DNA of 64,000 bases from Thermococcus guaymasensis DSM 11113 (GTDB lineage: Archaea; Methanobacteriota_B; Thermococci; Thermococcales; Thermococcaceae), in contig NZ_CP007140.1 in the NCBI RefSeq assembly GCF_000816105.1, positions 682,001-746,000 of the forward strand, read 5' to 3'. Of the stretch, positions 8,919-16,797 are shown piece after piece. How positions within the stretch are numbered: position 1 is the first letter of the stretch; every line of letters starts with the position of its first letter. The notes beneath the pieces were generated by a model. It made no database searches. It worked only from the letters and a program-made list of their open reading frames with translations, and had not been told where the DNA came from. Position numbers and translations under genes: made by a program.

Positions 8919-9191
8919 ATGGAGGATCTGTGGATTGTCAAAGAGTTTGAAAAAGTTGCGGAATTGATGCCTGAGAGGGCCCTAAATCTAATAAAGAAAG
9001 ACCCCGACCTCTTAAAGGAGATAGTAATCTCGGCGTATCTGGATGAAATCATAAGCCTTGGAAAAGCCGCAGAGGTCCTCGGGGTAACGAGAGAAGAGCT
9101 TATAGAGGAGTTTAAAAAACGAGGGATCCCCATTAGAGCTCCCGACAGGGAAGACGTTCTCTCAGAAGTGGAGGTCATAACGTGTTTGTAG
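8919..9191 (+). CDS. UPF0175-family antitoxin
   Basis: This is a 90-residue protein of the UPF0175 family. A helical N-terminal part is followed by the helix-turn-helix-like EIISLGKAAEVLGVTREELIEEFKKRGI, in which the Sxx-KAAExxG-sS-xxE-F-LL-ER pattern of these small antitoxins is recognisable. It overlaps the following PIN-domain gene by 10 bp, the classic arrangement of an antitoxin preceding its toxin. GGTGGGAG lies just before the ATG. The protein probably neutralises the PIN nuclease by direct binding and represses its own promoter. Confidence 0.8.
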   Translation: MEDLWIVKEFEKVAELMPERALNLIKKDPDLLKEIVISAYLDEIISLGKAAEVLGVTREELIEEFKKRGIPIRAPDREDVLSEVEVITCL

Positions 9192-9664
9192 TGGACACAA
9201 CGGTGTTGTCCAACTTTGCAAAGACGAATTCGATGGACGTTCTCAGAGGAATTCTCGATGAAACAGCGCTAACTACCCCCCAGGTTGTTGAAGAATTTAT
9301 GGTGGGAGTTAAGCGAGGCAGGTATCCTCCAGTTAAAATCCCCATACCAATTACAAAGCTTACTCCTGAGGAAGAAAGATTGTACAGACTCCTTCGCGCG
9401 AAGCTGGGAAAGGGAGAATCATCTTGCATAGCCGTCGCAAAACACAGGGGGTTAATTTTGCTCAGCGATGACTACGACGCGCGAAAGAAGGCGAGACTGC
9501 TCGGGGTCAAAGTGTCGGGGACGATAGGAGTTCTCGTGCTTGGAGTCAAGAGAGGCATTCTAACGTTGGAAGAAGGCAACGAGTTGCTGGAGAAAATGAT
9601 TGAAAAGGGCTTCTACTCCCCCGTAAAAAGACTTGAAGAAGTTATGCCCGCTTCCTCACCTTGA
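9182..9664 (+). CDS. PIN-domain toxin, DUF3368 family
   Basis: This is a 160-residue PIN-fold ribonuclease of the DUF3368 type. The acidic residues expected for the metal site are visible: D4 in VVDTTVLSNF, the E near residue 39 in QVVEEFMVG, the E in KGESSCIAVA and the D in LLSDDYDARKKA. It begins at GTG 9182 inside the end of the UPF0175 gene. Unlike the three other PIN loci of this window, this one is full length with no visible damage, so the pair is probably a working type II toxin-antitoxin module. Its end overlaps the convergent arcS by 23 bp. Confidence 0.82.
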   Translation: MFVVDTTVLSNFAKTNSMDVLRGILDETALTTPQVVEEFMVGVKRGRYPPVKIPIPITKLTPEEERLYRLLRAKLGKGESSCIAVAKHRGLILLSDDYDARKKARLLGVKVSGTIGVLVLGVKRGILTLEEGNELLEKMIEKGFYSPVKRLEEVMPASSP

Positions 9665-11348
9665 CGGCGACGCCCTTCTTCGCCTTAACCATCTCCTCGC
9701 CGCTCAGGACGGCCTTGCCTACGCCCACAACTCTGTCGTCGCGGACGACTCCGACTATGTCATCCGGGCGAATCCGCTCGTCGGCCTCGTTAACGCCCAC
9801 CGCAAAGACGTCGCCGCGGAGGTCGAAGTCAATCTCCACCCAGTAGGCTTTGAGCGAGTCGTAGATTCTCTGCATTCCGAAGGGCGTGACGCTTATGACA
9901 CCGTCCCTGAAAGTTCCTGTCTGCTGGTTGCCGATGAAGAGGCGGAGCATTTTACTACCCTTGACCTGCCCGTCCTCTGGGAGAACTGCCTCACCAGCAC
10001 CGATGCCGAAGTAGAAGTCGAAGACCTTCCTTATGTTCTCAAAGTAGCGATAGGTTCTGTCCTCTTTGCTTCCCTCAAGCTCGAACTCCTTCAGGGTCTC
10101 GGTGAGGGATTTCAAACTTTCTTTGCTCGTCGTCCCGTTCTTCACGTCGGTGAAGATTATCTCCCTGCCGGAGAGCTCACCCGCGAGCTTCGCTATCTCG
10201 ATGTAGGCCTCGTCGAGGTGCGCTATAATGGGAACGTCCTTCGGATACTTTTCGAGGGTCTTCGCCAAAAGCTCGGCCGCTGGCTTTATCTCCTCCTCGC
10301 TCCAGTGGCCGGTAACGACTATGTCGTACTTCGCCAGCCACTCCCACTCCCTCGGGACGACGCCGAAAGGCGATGTTAAGATTAGCTCGTGAACCTTGGC
10401 TGTTCCAGAGCCTAAAGCTTCCTTCACGGCACGCCTGTAGAGGGTGTGTGAGCGGGAGAACGAATAAGGTTTCCTCGCCGAGCACGGGAAGAGGAGCACG
10501 AGCTCGGTGTTCTTAGGTGGAGTGAAGCGCTCGACGACTCGGGAGTGCCAGCGCTTGACCTCGGGCCTCCTGATGGAGGCGTCGCTGATGAAGTAAACGG
10601 TCTCCTTCTGAATCGGCGTGTATTTTTCGAGATAATCGGCGTGTTCCAAATCCGCTATTCTGAGGATCCCCGCGTGGTACTGGGTGTAGAAAAGGTTCTC
10701 AACCAAATAGCGGAGCTTGCCTTCCTCCAGGGCCTTCCTCACGAGGAGTATCGTCTTCCTGGCGAAGTCGAGGGCGTTTGGCTCCTTGCCCCAGAGGAAA
10801 GGGCTGTACTGGGTGAAGCCCCTACCCTCAAAGTCGTAGAGCTTGAGGGAGCGCGTGTCAAAGGCATCAACGCCAAGGTAAACGGCGAGTGGGTAGAAAA
10901 ACGGCTCAACGTCCGCTATTATCATGACGTTCGGGAACCTCTCACGGAGCTCGCGCAGGATTTTAACGAAGTAGCGGTACTCCTTGACGAGGATTTTGGA
11001 GTTGCCGAGGTAAATTGCCTCGAAGTTGTACCGCCCGATTATCTTGAAGAACTCCTCAAGGTACTCGGTTCTCCTCAAAGCTGGCAGATAAAAGGCATTG
11101 AAGCCCTCGTAATTAACGCTCCAGAGCCTTCCGAGGGCTTTCTCAATGACCTCGGCGGGGGTGTAAAAGCCGAGGGGTATGGCCGGAGCCAGGTTGAAGT
11201 CGTAATCGCCCGGCTCCTTTGGGTGGAAGAATGAGTTGAAGGGCGAAAGCGTGAAGTCTACCCCAACCAGGGCTGGCGTTCTAAAGGAGTAGTCCCCTAA
11301 GCGGACTAACCCAAGCCTTCCAGGGCCTTCGTGCTTGATTACCTCCAT
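9642..11348 (-). CDS. arcS: Archaeosine synthase ArcS (TgtA2)
   Basis: This is a 568-residue enzyme of archaeosine (G+) biosynthesis at tRNA position 15. It carries a TGT-like domain without the guanine-exchange residues. The ArcS hallmark PCSARKPYSFSRSH lies at residues 288-301, and a C-terminal PUA domain lies at about 490-568 (GVNEADERIRPDDIVGVV is its core). In Thermococcus kodakarensis ArcS attaches lysine to preQ0 in tRNA and the radical-SAM enzyme RaSEA then releases archaeosine. I placed the start at ATG 11348 (MEVIKHEG). The open frame continues 82 codons further upstream, but that part is low-complexity Arg/Ser and lies across the upstream gene. It follows the coiled-coil gene by 10 bp. 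Confidence 0.9.
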   Translation of the reverse strand: MEVIKHEGPGRLGLVRLGDYSFRTPALVGVDFTLSPFNSFFHPKEPGDYDFNLAPAIPLGFYTPAEVIEKALGRLWSVNYEGFNAFYLPALRRTEYLEEFFKIIGRYNFEAIYLGNSKILVKEYRYFVKILRELRERFPNVMIIADVEPFFYPLAVYLGVDAFDTRSLKLYDFEGRGFTQYSPFLWGKEPNALDFARKTILLVRKALEEGKLRYLVENLFYTQYHAGILRIADLEHADYLEKYTPIQKETVYFISDASIRRPEVKRWHSRVVERFTPPKNTELVLLFPCSARKPYSFSRSHTLYRRAVKEALGSGTAKVHELILTSPFGVVPREWEWLAKYDIVVTGHWSEEEIKPAAELLAKTLEKYPKDVPIIAHLDEAYIEIAKLAGELSGREIIFTDVKNGTTSKESLKSLTETLKEFELEGSKEDRTYRYFENIRKVFDFYFGIGAGEAVLPEDGQVKGSKMLRLFIGNQQTGTFRDGVISVTPFGMQRIYDSLKAYWVEIDFDLRGDVFAVGVNEADERIRPDDIVGVVRDDRVVGVGKAVLSGEEMVKAKKGVAVKVRKRA

Positions 11349-11358
11349 AGCCAAGGCC

Positions 11359-12264
11359 TCAGACGAGGTTGTACCTCTGGAGGAGCAGCAGCTCATCGAG
11401 TGTGAGCTTCTCACCGCGCTTGAACTTCTCAAGGGCCTCAACGGCCTTCTCAAAGCTGCTGTCCTTTCTGGCGCGCATCTTCGCGACAAGCCTGTAGGCG
11501 ATGAGCTCCTTGTGCCTCTCGTCGTACTCACGGATCTTCCTCTCGATCTCGCGGAGCTGCCTCCTGACCTCCCTGACCTTATCACGGAGCTCAACGACCT
11601 TGGCGTGATACTCGTCGGCCTCCTTCTTGACCTCGTCCGCCTGGTTGAAGGCCTTTATCATCATCTCATGGAACTGCTGGCTCTGGTTCGCCAGCTTCTG
11701 GATCTCAAGGCTTATCGCCCTTCTGGCCTTCTTGAGCTGGTCGACCTTCTTCCTCGTCTCAACTAGCTTCTTGTGGAAGCGGTCGGCCTGCTGGATTATC
11801 TCAAGCTCCGTCGCGAGAACCTGTATCTGGTCAACGATCTGCTTCTCCCTCTCAGGGGTTATCTTCGGGTTGGTCTGGAGCTCCCATTCAAGCTTCTCGA
11901 TTCTCTCCTTGATCTTCTCAGCGGGCATGTTGAGCCTTCTCAGCTGGTTGTACTCGTCCCTCTTGGTCCTGTACTCAAGTATCTCCTGATAGAGAAGGTC
12001 AAGCTTGGCGTTGATTTCCTCACGATTCTTCTTGAGCTGTTTTATCTGCTCATTAATTTCATCCCTCTTCGCCTTGTACTCCCTGCCCTTCTGGCGGAGC
12101 TGCTGCACTTCCTTGTTTTTCTCGTCCCTCTTTTGAATCCAGCTCTGGAGCTCTTTTTCGAGCTCCTCGAGCTTGGCCCTTATCTCATTCCTCTCCTTTT
12201 CAAGGGCCTCGATTTCCTTCTTGATCCTCTTTATCTCTTCTGGATCCACTTTGACCGTTGGCAT
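11359..12264 (-). CDS. Coiled-coil protein, COG1340-like
   Basis: This is a 301-residue, highly charged protein that is almost entirely coiled coil from residue 8 to about 260. It is rich in Lys, Glu and Arg heptads such as EIEALEKERNEIRAKLEELEKEL, and ends with a short globular tail (EKFKRGEKLTLDELLLLQRYNLV). Such proteins are conserved next to or near RNA-modification and translation genes in Thermococcales, but no biochemical role is established to my knowledge. The start ATG 12264 gives MPTVKVDPEE. The 17 codons upstream in frame lack an appropriate ribosome binding site. It leads an operon with arcS. Confidence 0.7.
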   Translation of the reverse strand: MPTVKVDPEEIKRIKKEIEALEKERNEIRAKLEELEKELQSWIQKRDEKNKEVQQLRQKGREYKAKRDEINEQIKQLKKNREEINAKLDLLYQEILEYRTKRDEYNQLRRLNMPAEKIKERIEKLEWELQTNPKITPEREKQIVDQIQVLATELEIIQQADRFHKKLVETRKKVDQLKKARRAISLEIQKLANQSQQFHEMMIKAFNQADEVKKEADEYHAKVVELRDKVREVRRQLREIERKIREYDERHKELIAYRLVAKMRARKDSSFEKAVEALEKFKRGEKLTLDELLLLQRYNLV

Positions 12265-12311
12265 CGCTCTTACCCCTCTCCTCATTTTTAGAACAGCCGG
12301 GTTCTGGAGGG

Positions 12312-12336
12312 ACAAGGAAAAAAGTAAATAAAAACT
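12312..12336 (-). terminator. T-rich terminator-like run after the metallophosphoesterase gene
   Basis: On the minus strand, within 35 bases after the stop of the metallophosphoesterase gene, the sequence runs through three T-tracts (AGTTTTTATTTACTTTTTTCC). Archaeal RNA polymerase terminates at such oligo-T runs without a hairpin. The same run may also serve as AT-rich promoter sequence for the coiled-coil gene at 12264. Confidence 0.4.
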
Positions 12337-12345
12337 TTTTGGCCG

Positions 12346-13971
12346 TCACTCGACCTCGACAAACCTAACTTCAATCGTACCGTTGGGCTCCATCGAGAGC
12401 AGGGCATAGCCGTAAAAGCCGCCCTCATTCGGGTCTGTGACGTAGAGAGGCGCCCCTGCGCCGCCGGTTATTACCATCTCGACCCCTTCGTACTCCCCAT
12501 ACCAGTTGATGTGGATGTGGCTGAAAACTCCGAAGGCGTTGCATTCTCTCATGAGCTCAAGGAGCCTCTCGGCGGAGTTGGGATCCATCGTGTGATCGCC
12601 GTTCGGCCTAGGGTCATAGGGCGGGGCGTGCATCACTATCACCGGCCTCTCACCGCGCTTCCTAGCGGTCTCCAGCTGTTCCTTGAGCCAAGCGAGCTGG
12701 TCTTCGATGAGGCGATAGCCGTTGTTTACGTTGTTGGCAAAGATGTAGCGGTAGTTCCCGAGGCTGAAGGCGTAGTCGGTCGGGCCGAAGAGGTAGTGGA
12801 AGATGCTAACACCCTCTCCCTGGTACTCATGGTTTCCAACTGCTATAAAGACCGGCTTGTTCCAGTGCCAGACCTTCATGAGCTCCGCCCACTGGTAGAT
12901 TGTCCCGGAGTAAACGAGGTCTCCACCGTCTATGACAAAGGCCCCATCCTCTCTGTTGATTTCTTCCATAATCTTGAGGAAAACTTCGGGAGGCTTCTCC
13001 CCGCTTCCGGGCCTGTGGTCTCCGAATGCGAGGACTTTGTAGTCAGAGACATCCTTTGCAACTATTGAGAAGCTCGACTCGTCCGTGGTGAGATCTATGG
13101 TAGTGTTGTCGACGACCTTCGTCCCCTCCGGAAGAACCATGAGCGCGGGGTTGACGTTCTCGATTACGTAGGTGAGCGGGACGCCCTTCGGGTTCTCGAT
13201 CTTAACGGTGACGTTAAAGCCGAGGGCCCTTATGTAAACCCTTGTGCCGTTGACTAGCCTTATGAAGCCCCCGCTGACGGTGACGTTCTCACCCTTGACA
13301 ACGCGCCAGTAGTAGTTGAAGGGCTCGTCGAAGAGGAGCTGGTGGAGTTCGTAGTACTCGTCATCGTCAGGAATACCGTTAAAGTTCACGTCGCCAAGCT
13401 CCTTGAGGAGGACTCCCTCAAAGGACTTCGAGCGCACCACTGCGTTGCGGTCAACGGAAAGCATTCCGTCTTTGAGGCCCTTCATGAAGTAGAGCGACGC
13501 GCCCACCCCGGCCCTGCTCGTCCCGGTGACGACCATAATTGGGCCATTTTCGGAGTTCATAACCGCCACTACACCGAGCCAGGGGCCCGGGAGGTGGGTC
13601 CCCTGCTTGTAGGCGATGTAACCAAAGGGCTCAAGCTCCTGAACCTGGAGCGGTTTTCCAAAGAGGAGCCCTGACTTAATCGCGTCCCCTGGAGAGAGGA
13701 CGACTATTCCGCTCCCCTCAAAGGCAGAGACCGGCTCGACCCTTGCGTCCGGGAAGTAGTGTTTCACGAGATCGGCGTAGCCCTCGCTGACGTAGAAGGT
13801 CTCGTTGAAGGGCTCCCACCAGGTTCCGATGACCTTTCCAGCCGGGTACCGGGAGAAATCGATTCCAGTTGCAGTAGATGTGGAAGTCGCTGAACCCTTG
13901 TCAGAGCCAGAACCAAGGCACCCAGCCGATAAGACAACGAGGATCAACACAAACCCAAGCAGTCGCTTCAT
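12346..13971 (-). CDS. Calcineurin-like metallophosphoesterase lipoprotein
   Basis: This is a 541-residue membrane-anchored lipoprotein. The N-terminus MKRLLGFVLILVVLSAGCLG is a lipoprotein signal peptide with the lipobox LSAGC, followed by a Ser/Thr/Gly spacer. Residues about 30-300 have no recognised domain. The C-terminal 230 residues hold the metallophosphoesterase motifs in order: GDHRPG (replacing GDxH), GGDLVYSG (GDxxY/D), GNHEY (GNHE/D), MHAPPY and FSHIHIN (GHxH-like). It should hydrolyse phosphoesters at the outer cell surface; the substrate is unknown. I chose ATG 13971 because the lipoprotein signal begins there and GGTGGTTGT precedes it. Confidence 0.82.
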   Translation of the reverse strand: MKRLLGFVLILVVLSAGCLGSGSDKGSATSTSTATGIDFSRYPAGKVIGTWWEPFNETFYVSEGYADLVKHYFPDARVEPVSAFEGSGIVVLSPGDAIKSGLLFGKPLQVQELEPFGYIAYKQGTHLPGPWLGVVAVMNSENGPIMVVTGTSRAGVGASLYFMKGLKDGMLSVDRNAVVRSKSFEGVLLKELGDVNFNGIPDDDEYYELHQLLFDEPFNYYWRVVKGENVTVSGGFIRLVNGTRVYIRALGFNVTVKIENPKGVPLTYVIENVNPALMVLPEGTKVVDNTTIDLTTDESSFSIVAKDVSDYKVLAFGDHRPGSGEKPPEVFLKIMEEINREDGAFVIDGGDLVYSGTIYQWAELMKVWHWNKPVFIAVGNHEYQGEGVSIFHYLFGPTDYAFSLGNYRYIFANNVNNGYRLIEDQLAWLKEQLETARKRGERPVIVMHAPPYDPRPNGDHTMDPNSAERLLELMRECNAFGVFSHIHINWYGEYEGVEMVITGGAGAPLYVTDPNEGGFYGYALLSMEPNGTIEVRFVEVE

Positions 13972-14056
13972 ACAACCACCATTAAAAACGCGCCGGCAGA
14001 CCTTAAAAGCGTGAAGGTTTAAATAGGAAGCTCTCCAAGAACTAAGCGGTGATACC

Positions 14057-14410
14057 ATGTTCGTAGGCCACTACAAGGACGTCCCTGAAAAGGACACCGG
14101 TTTTGAGGGCGTAACGATAAGGTGGCTCGTTTCTCCAAAGCTCGGCGCCAAGAACTTCGCCATGCGCTACTTCGTCCTCAAGAAGGGGGCTGAGATTCCG
14201 ATACACCAGCACGACTGGGAGCACGAGATTTTCATCCTGAAGGGAGAGGGCATAATAACCAACGGAAAGGAGGAATACCACGTTAAGCCCGGAAACTTCC
14301 TCTACGTCCCGCCCAACGAGCCCCACGGCTACAAGGCCCTAACTGACACCTTAGAGTTCCTCTGCCTCATTCCCGCCAAGAAGGAGGCCATCCCCGAAGA
14401 TGAGTGGTGA
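14057..14410 (+). CDS. Small cupin-domain protein
   Basis: This is a 117-residue single cupin. The metal-binding motif 1 is visible as PIHQHDWEHEIFILKGEG (H, H, E) and motif 2 as PPNEPHGYKAL (H). The fold binds a divalent metal and may act as an isomerase, dioxygenase or simply a ligand sensor; the sequence does not decide. A TATA-like GTTTAAATAG lies about 30 bp before the ATG and GCGGTGAT is the ribosome binding site. It is transcribed away from the metallophosphoesterase gene and ends next to the convergent signal peptidase gene. Confidence 0.8.
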   Translation: MFVGHYKDVPEKDTGFEGVTIRWLVSPKLGAKNFAMRYFVLKKGAEIPIHQHDWEHEIFILKGEGIITNGKEEYHVKPGNFLYVPPNEPHGYKALTDTLEFLCLIPAKKEAIPEDEW

Positions 14411-14989
14411 TTAGAACTTCCCCTTGCCAGGTCTCCTCGAAGACCTGAGTCCATATCCCTCCCCCAATTTCTTGAAGGAAGAAATGGATTCTTTCTCTGT
14501 CTTTTCTAACTCGTCCAAAAGTGTCTTAACCAGTTCATAGCCAACGAGAGCTATAAGGGCCAGTATGAGAGCAGTCACACCTAAGGGAAGATAGTAGTAA
14601 AGCCTCCCCACATAAGGAATTACGAAGAGGGGCTTTCCTATAATCTGACTTGGATAAACCCGCCAGGGATCTGTGTACTCTCTATTGTCTCCTTTTGTCA
14701 CGTAATAAATCCTCCCATTTTCGTCGGTTCTGACTTCAATAATCCTGTGGATTATCCGGTATTCTGTTCCCTGGAGCTCAAGACGGTAGAGAACCACATC
14801 TCCAGGAGAAACCTCCTCCACTGGACGCACGATAACGAGATCACCCGGATTTATGTGCGGCTCCATAGAGTTCGTGAGGATAACAACGTAATGGAACCCA
14901 AAGACAAAGTGGAGAATGAGTGCCAGGACAAGGAAGAACAGGGGAAAGTACGAGACGAGTGAAATTATCCCTTTCCGAAATCTGACCAT
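14411..14989 (-). CDS. Signal peptidase I, archaeal (ER/SipW) type
   Basis: This is a 192-residue membrane-bound signal peptidase. An N-terminal membrane helix (about residues 8-36) is followed by the catalytic serine S41 in TNSMEPHINPGDLV, then H81 in IIHRII, which replaces the bacterial lysine. D101 lies in KGDNREYTDP, and a second membrane helix lies near residue 130. The Ser-His-Asp arrangement is that of archaeal, SEC11 and SipW enzymes. ATG 14989 overlaps the stop of the upstream secreted-protein gene by one base (TAATG), so translation is coupled. Sitting last behind two exported proteins, it is likely dedicated to processing them. Confidence 0.88.
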   Translation of the reverse strand: MVRFRKGIISLVSYFPLFFLVLALILHFVFGFHYVVILTNSMEPHINPGDLVIVRPVEEVSPGDVVLYRLELQGTEYRIIHRIIEVRTDENGRIYYVTKGDNREYTDPWRVYPSQIIGKPLFVIPYVGRLYYYLPLGVTALILALIALVGYELVKTLLDELEKTEKESISSFKKLGEGYGLRSSRRPGKGKF

Positions 14990-16119
14990 TAAACCACCCC
15001 CTGATTGAAGAGGCACTCCACCCCCGCCGCCACTATTTCGGCACTGTATTCTGCGCTCTTAACCACGTAAACCCAGTCGACATAGGCCAAAAGATTGACG
15101 TCGGCAAATATGTCAGCGTTGGCCTGACCGAAGCCAATGGAGACTTCCCTGTTTCTGAAACGACGACCAGTCTCAAAGACTTGGGAAGCTATCAAGGCTC
15201 CGCTTGAGAACTTCTCAATCCTGCCTGCACTGCTTGAGGGAGAAACAAAGATCTCACCTAGGTAATACTGCTTTCCAGCCCGCTTGTTCACCTCCGTGGC
15301 CCCATTCTGGTCGTTTCCAAACTCAAAGTAGAACTTCGAACTTCCTGCATAAACGGTCTCGTGAATACCTATGTAGTCATATCTGTCTCCCCTCCCGGCA
15401 TGGGTGTGAATGAACATATAAAACGGATAACTTTCCGCATTTTGGGTATCCGAGGCGCGCCTGAATTTAAAGACTATCCTATAGCTGTCGTTCACGGTGA
15501 GAGTAGTTAACCTAGCCTCTTTAGCCTCAGAGAAAAGCCAAGTGGAGATGGTGGAGTTTATCACCAGCTTTCCTCTTGAGGTGCTAAGCTCACCGGGATC
15601 AAAGGGATTGGAATTATCGAAGATGCCCGTATCAACGTGCGGGTAGTTTTCGAGGCTGTTAAAGTTGTTGAAGTACATGAACAGCATAGCGGGTTTTCGG
15701 TATTTCCGATACGGGTTGTCGGAGCCATAATAAATCCTGACCACTGCCCACCCATCTTTGGGGATATACGGAACCCTGAAAAAGACTGTAAAAACCTTCC
15801 TCGTACGCCTCATCACCCAGTAGTAAAGGGGGTTGCCATTTTCGTCAACGACGTAGACGTTACCGGCTTTAAGACGGGAATATGCGGGTATTCTCTCGGA
15901 GGGGATGGTAATGTTAAAGGTGTAGTTGACGAGGTCAAAGTTTTCCAGGTTTGTCACGTTGACATCGATGTAGTACCTGTCGGTGGTGCAAGAACCAAGG
16001 GCCTGCACGGTTAAGTTAATAGAGGGGACTGAAAAAGCGGGAGTCAGGACTAAGGAGGACAGCAGGAAAAAGATCAAGCCAATGAGTCCAAGTTTGGTGG
16101 GAATTCGGTGGCATAGCAT
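14989..16119 (-). CDS. Secreted DUF2341-type surface protein
   Basis: This is a 376-residue exported protein. Residues 1-30 are a signal peptide ending TPAFS, and the mature part begins VPSINLTVQALGS. A DUF2341-like region around residues 60-150 contains YYWVMRRTRKVFTVFFRVPYI and WAVVRIYYGSDNPYRKYRKP. The rest is beta-rich, resembling a lectin-like sandwich (FYMFIHTHAGRGDRYDYIGI). There is no C-terminal membrane anchor. Its mature N-terminus resembles that of the upstream secreted protein (VPSITVNLQKLGS). The two genes and the signal peptidase form a small export operon. A role in a pilus, adhesin or surface layer is inference. Confidence 0.7.
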   Translation of the reverse strand: MLCHRIPTKLGLIGLIFFLLSSLVLTPAFSVPSINLTVQALGSCTTDRYYIDVNVTNLENFDLVNYTFNITIPSERIPAYSRLKAGNVYVVDENGNPLYYWVMRRTRKVFTVFFRVPYIPKDGWAVVRIYYGSDNPYRKYRKPAMLFMYFNNFNSLENYPHVDTGIFDNSNPFDPGELSTSRGKLVINSTISTWLFSEAKEARLTTLTVNDSYRIVFKFRRASDTQNAESYPFYMFIHTHAGRGDRYDYIGIHETVYAGSSKFYFEFGNDQNGATEVNKRAGKQYYLGEIFVSPSSSAGRIEKFSSGALIASQVFETGRRFRNREVSIGFGQANADIFADVNLLAYVDWVYVVKSAEYSAEIVAAGVECLFNQGVV

Positions 16120-16179
16120 GGCTGCACTCCAATCTCTAAAAAATGAGGGGATAAATCAGGCCCCAATGTCCCTAGAGCC

Positions 16180-16596
16180 TCAGCTGGTTATCTCTTGACC
16201 TTTGTAGATAACCTTAACCGAGTCGAGCTGATCTATTGGGACACCAGAACTGAATGAAATCTCCACGTAGAAATTGCCACTACCATCTTGAGTTATGGAG
16301 TCACTACCAGAATCAAGAGTGTTACCGCTGGCGTCCAAGAGATGGACGTAAACTGTGGCTCCTTTTTCAACGTCACTTCCTGTAAAGTACACCTTGACTC
16401 CCGTGACGGACATCCCATCTGTGCTAAGGATAAAGTTCACATTAGCGCTCACATCAAGGCTATTGGAGAATGAATCGCTTCCACTGCCAAGCTTCTGGAG
16501 GTTCACTGTAATGCTCGGCACTGCCAGCGCCGCTCCGACCATCAGGAAAACCAGCGCCCCCACGAGGGGCAGTATCCTTTTAAACAACCTGTTCAT
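16180..16596 (-). CDS. Small secreted beta-rich protein
   Basis: This is a 138-residue exported protein with a clear signal peptide (MNRLFKRILPLVGALVFLMVGAALA) and a mature part starting VPSITVNLQKLGSG. The mature domain has no cysteine and alternates polar and hydrophobic residues, as in a beta sandwich (VTGVKVYFTGSDVEKGATVYVHLLDASG). I chose ATG 16596 because GGGGTGAT lies four bases upstream. It is the first gene before the DUF2341 protein and signal peptidase. I do not recognise a named family. A structural subunit of a filament is one possibility, a carbohydrate-binding domain another. Confidence 0.65.
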   Translation of the reverse strand: MNRLFKRILPLVGALVFLMVGAALAVPSITVNLQKLGSGSDSFSNSLDVSANVNFILSTDGMSVTGVKVYFTGSDVEKGATVYVHLLDASGNTLDSGSDSITQDGSGNFYVEISFSSGVPIDQLDSVKVIYKGQEITS

Positions 16597-16644
16597 TTTT
16601 ATCACCCCGATTAAATCGTCCCGAATTTACGAACTTTCTTGTAT

Positions 16645-16797
16645 TTAACGTTTTTCCTCAACGCAATTGTAAAATTCACAACAAACAATCATCTGATCTA
16701 AACAAAATCCATATTCAACGGCATCAACTTCAGGCATCATGCAATCAGAGATGTAATAACTCTCAAATAGATCGGCGAGGATATGGAAAAAATTCAT
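16645..16797 (-). CDS. Possible 50-residue Cys-rich protein coupled to the methylthiotransferase gene
   Basis: This short open frame starts at an ATG that overlaps the stop of the methylthiotransferase gene by 4 bp (ATGA) and ends at TAA 16645, encoding 50 residues. Five cysteines lie at about residues 19, 32, 39, 40 and 45, and the protein is acidic. The base composition is clearly more AT-rich than the neighbouring genes. The ATGA overlap suggests translational coupling, but there is no independent ribosome binding site. A chance open frame in an AT-rich intergenic region is a real alternative. Confidence 0.3.
   Translation of the reverse strand: MNFFHILADLFESYYISDCMMPEVDAVEYGFCLDQMIVCCEFYNCVEEKR

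Noticed and set aside
9633-10379. A 248-codon frame on the plus strand opposite arcS, and similar long frames opposite other genes (53435-54001, 38628-39407, 24905-25498)
   Set aside because: They lie antisense to clearly conserved genes, have low-complexity composition and arise from GC-rich codon third positions.
11349-11594. 82-codon N-terminal extension of arcS
   Set aside because: It overlaps the upstream coiled-coil gene and is Arg/Ser low-complexity; the family N-terminus begins at ATG 11348.
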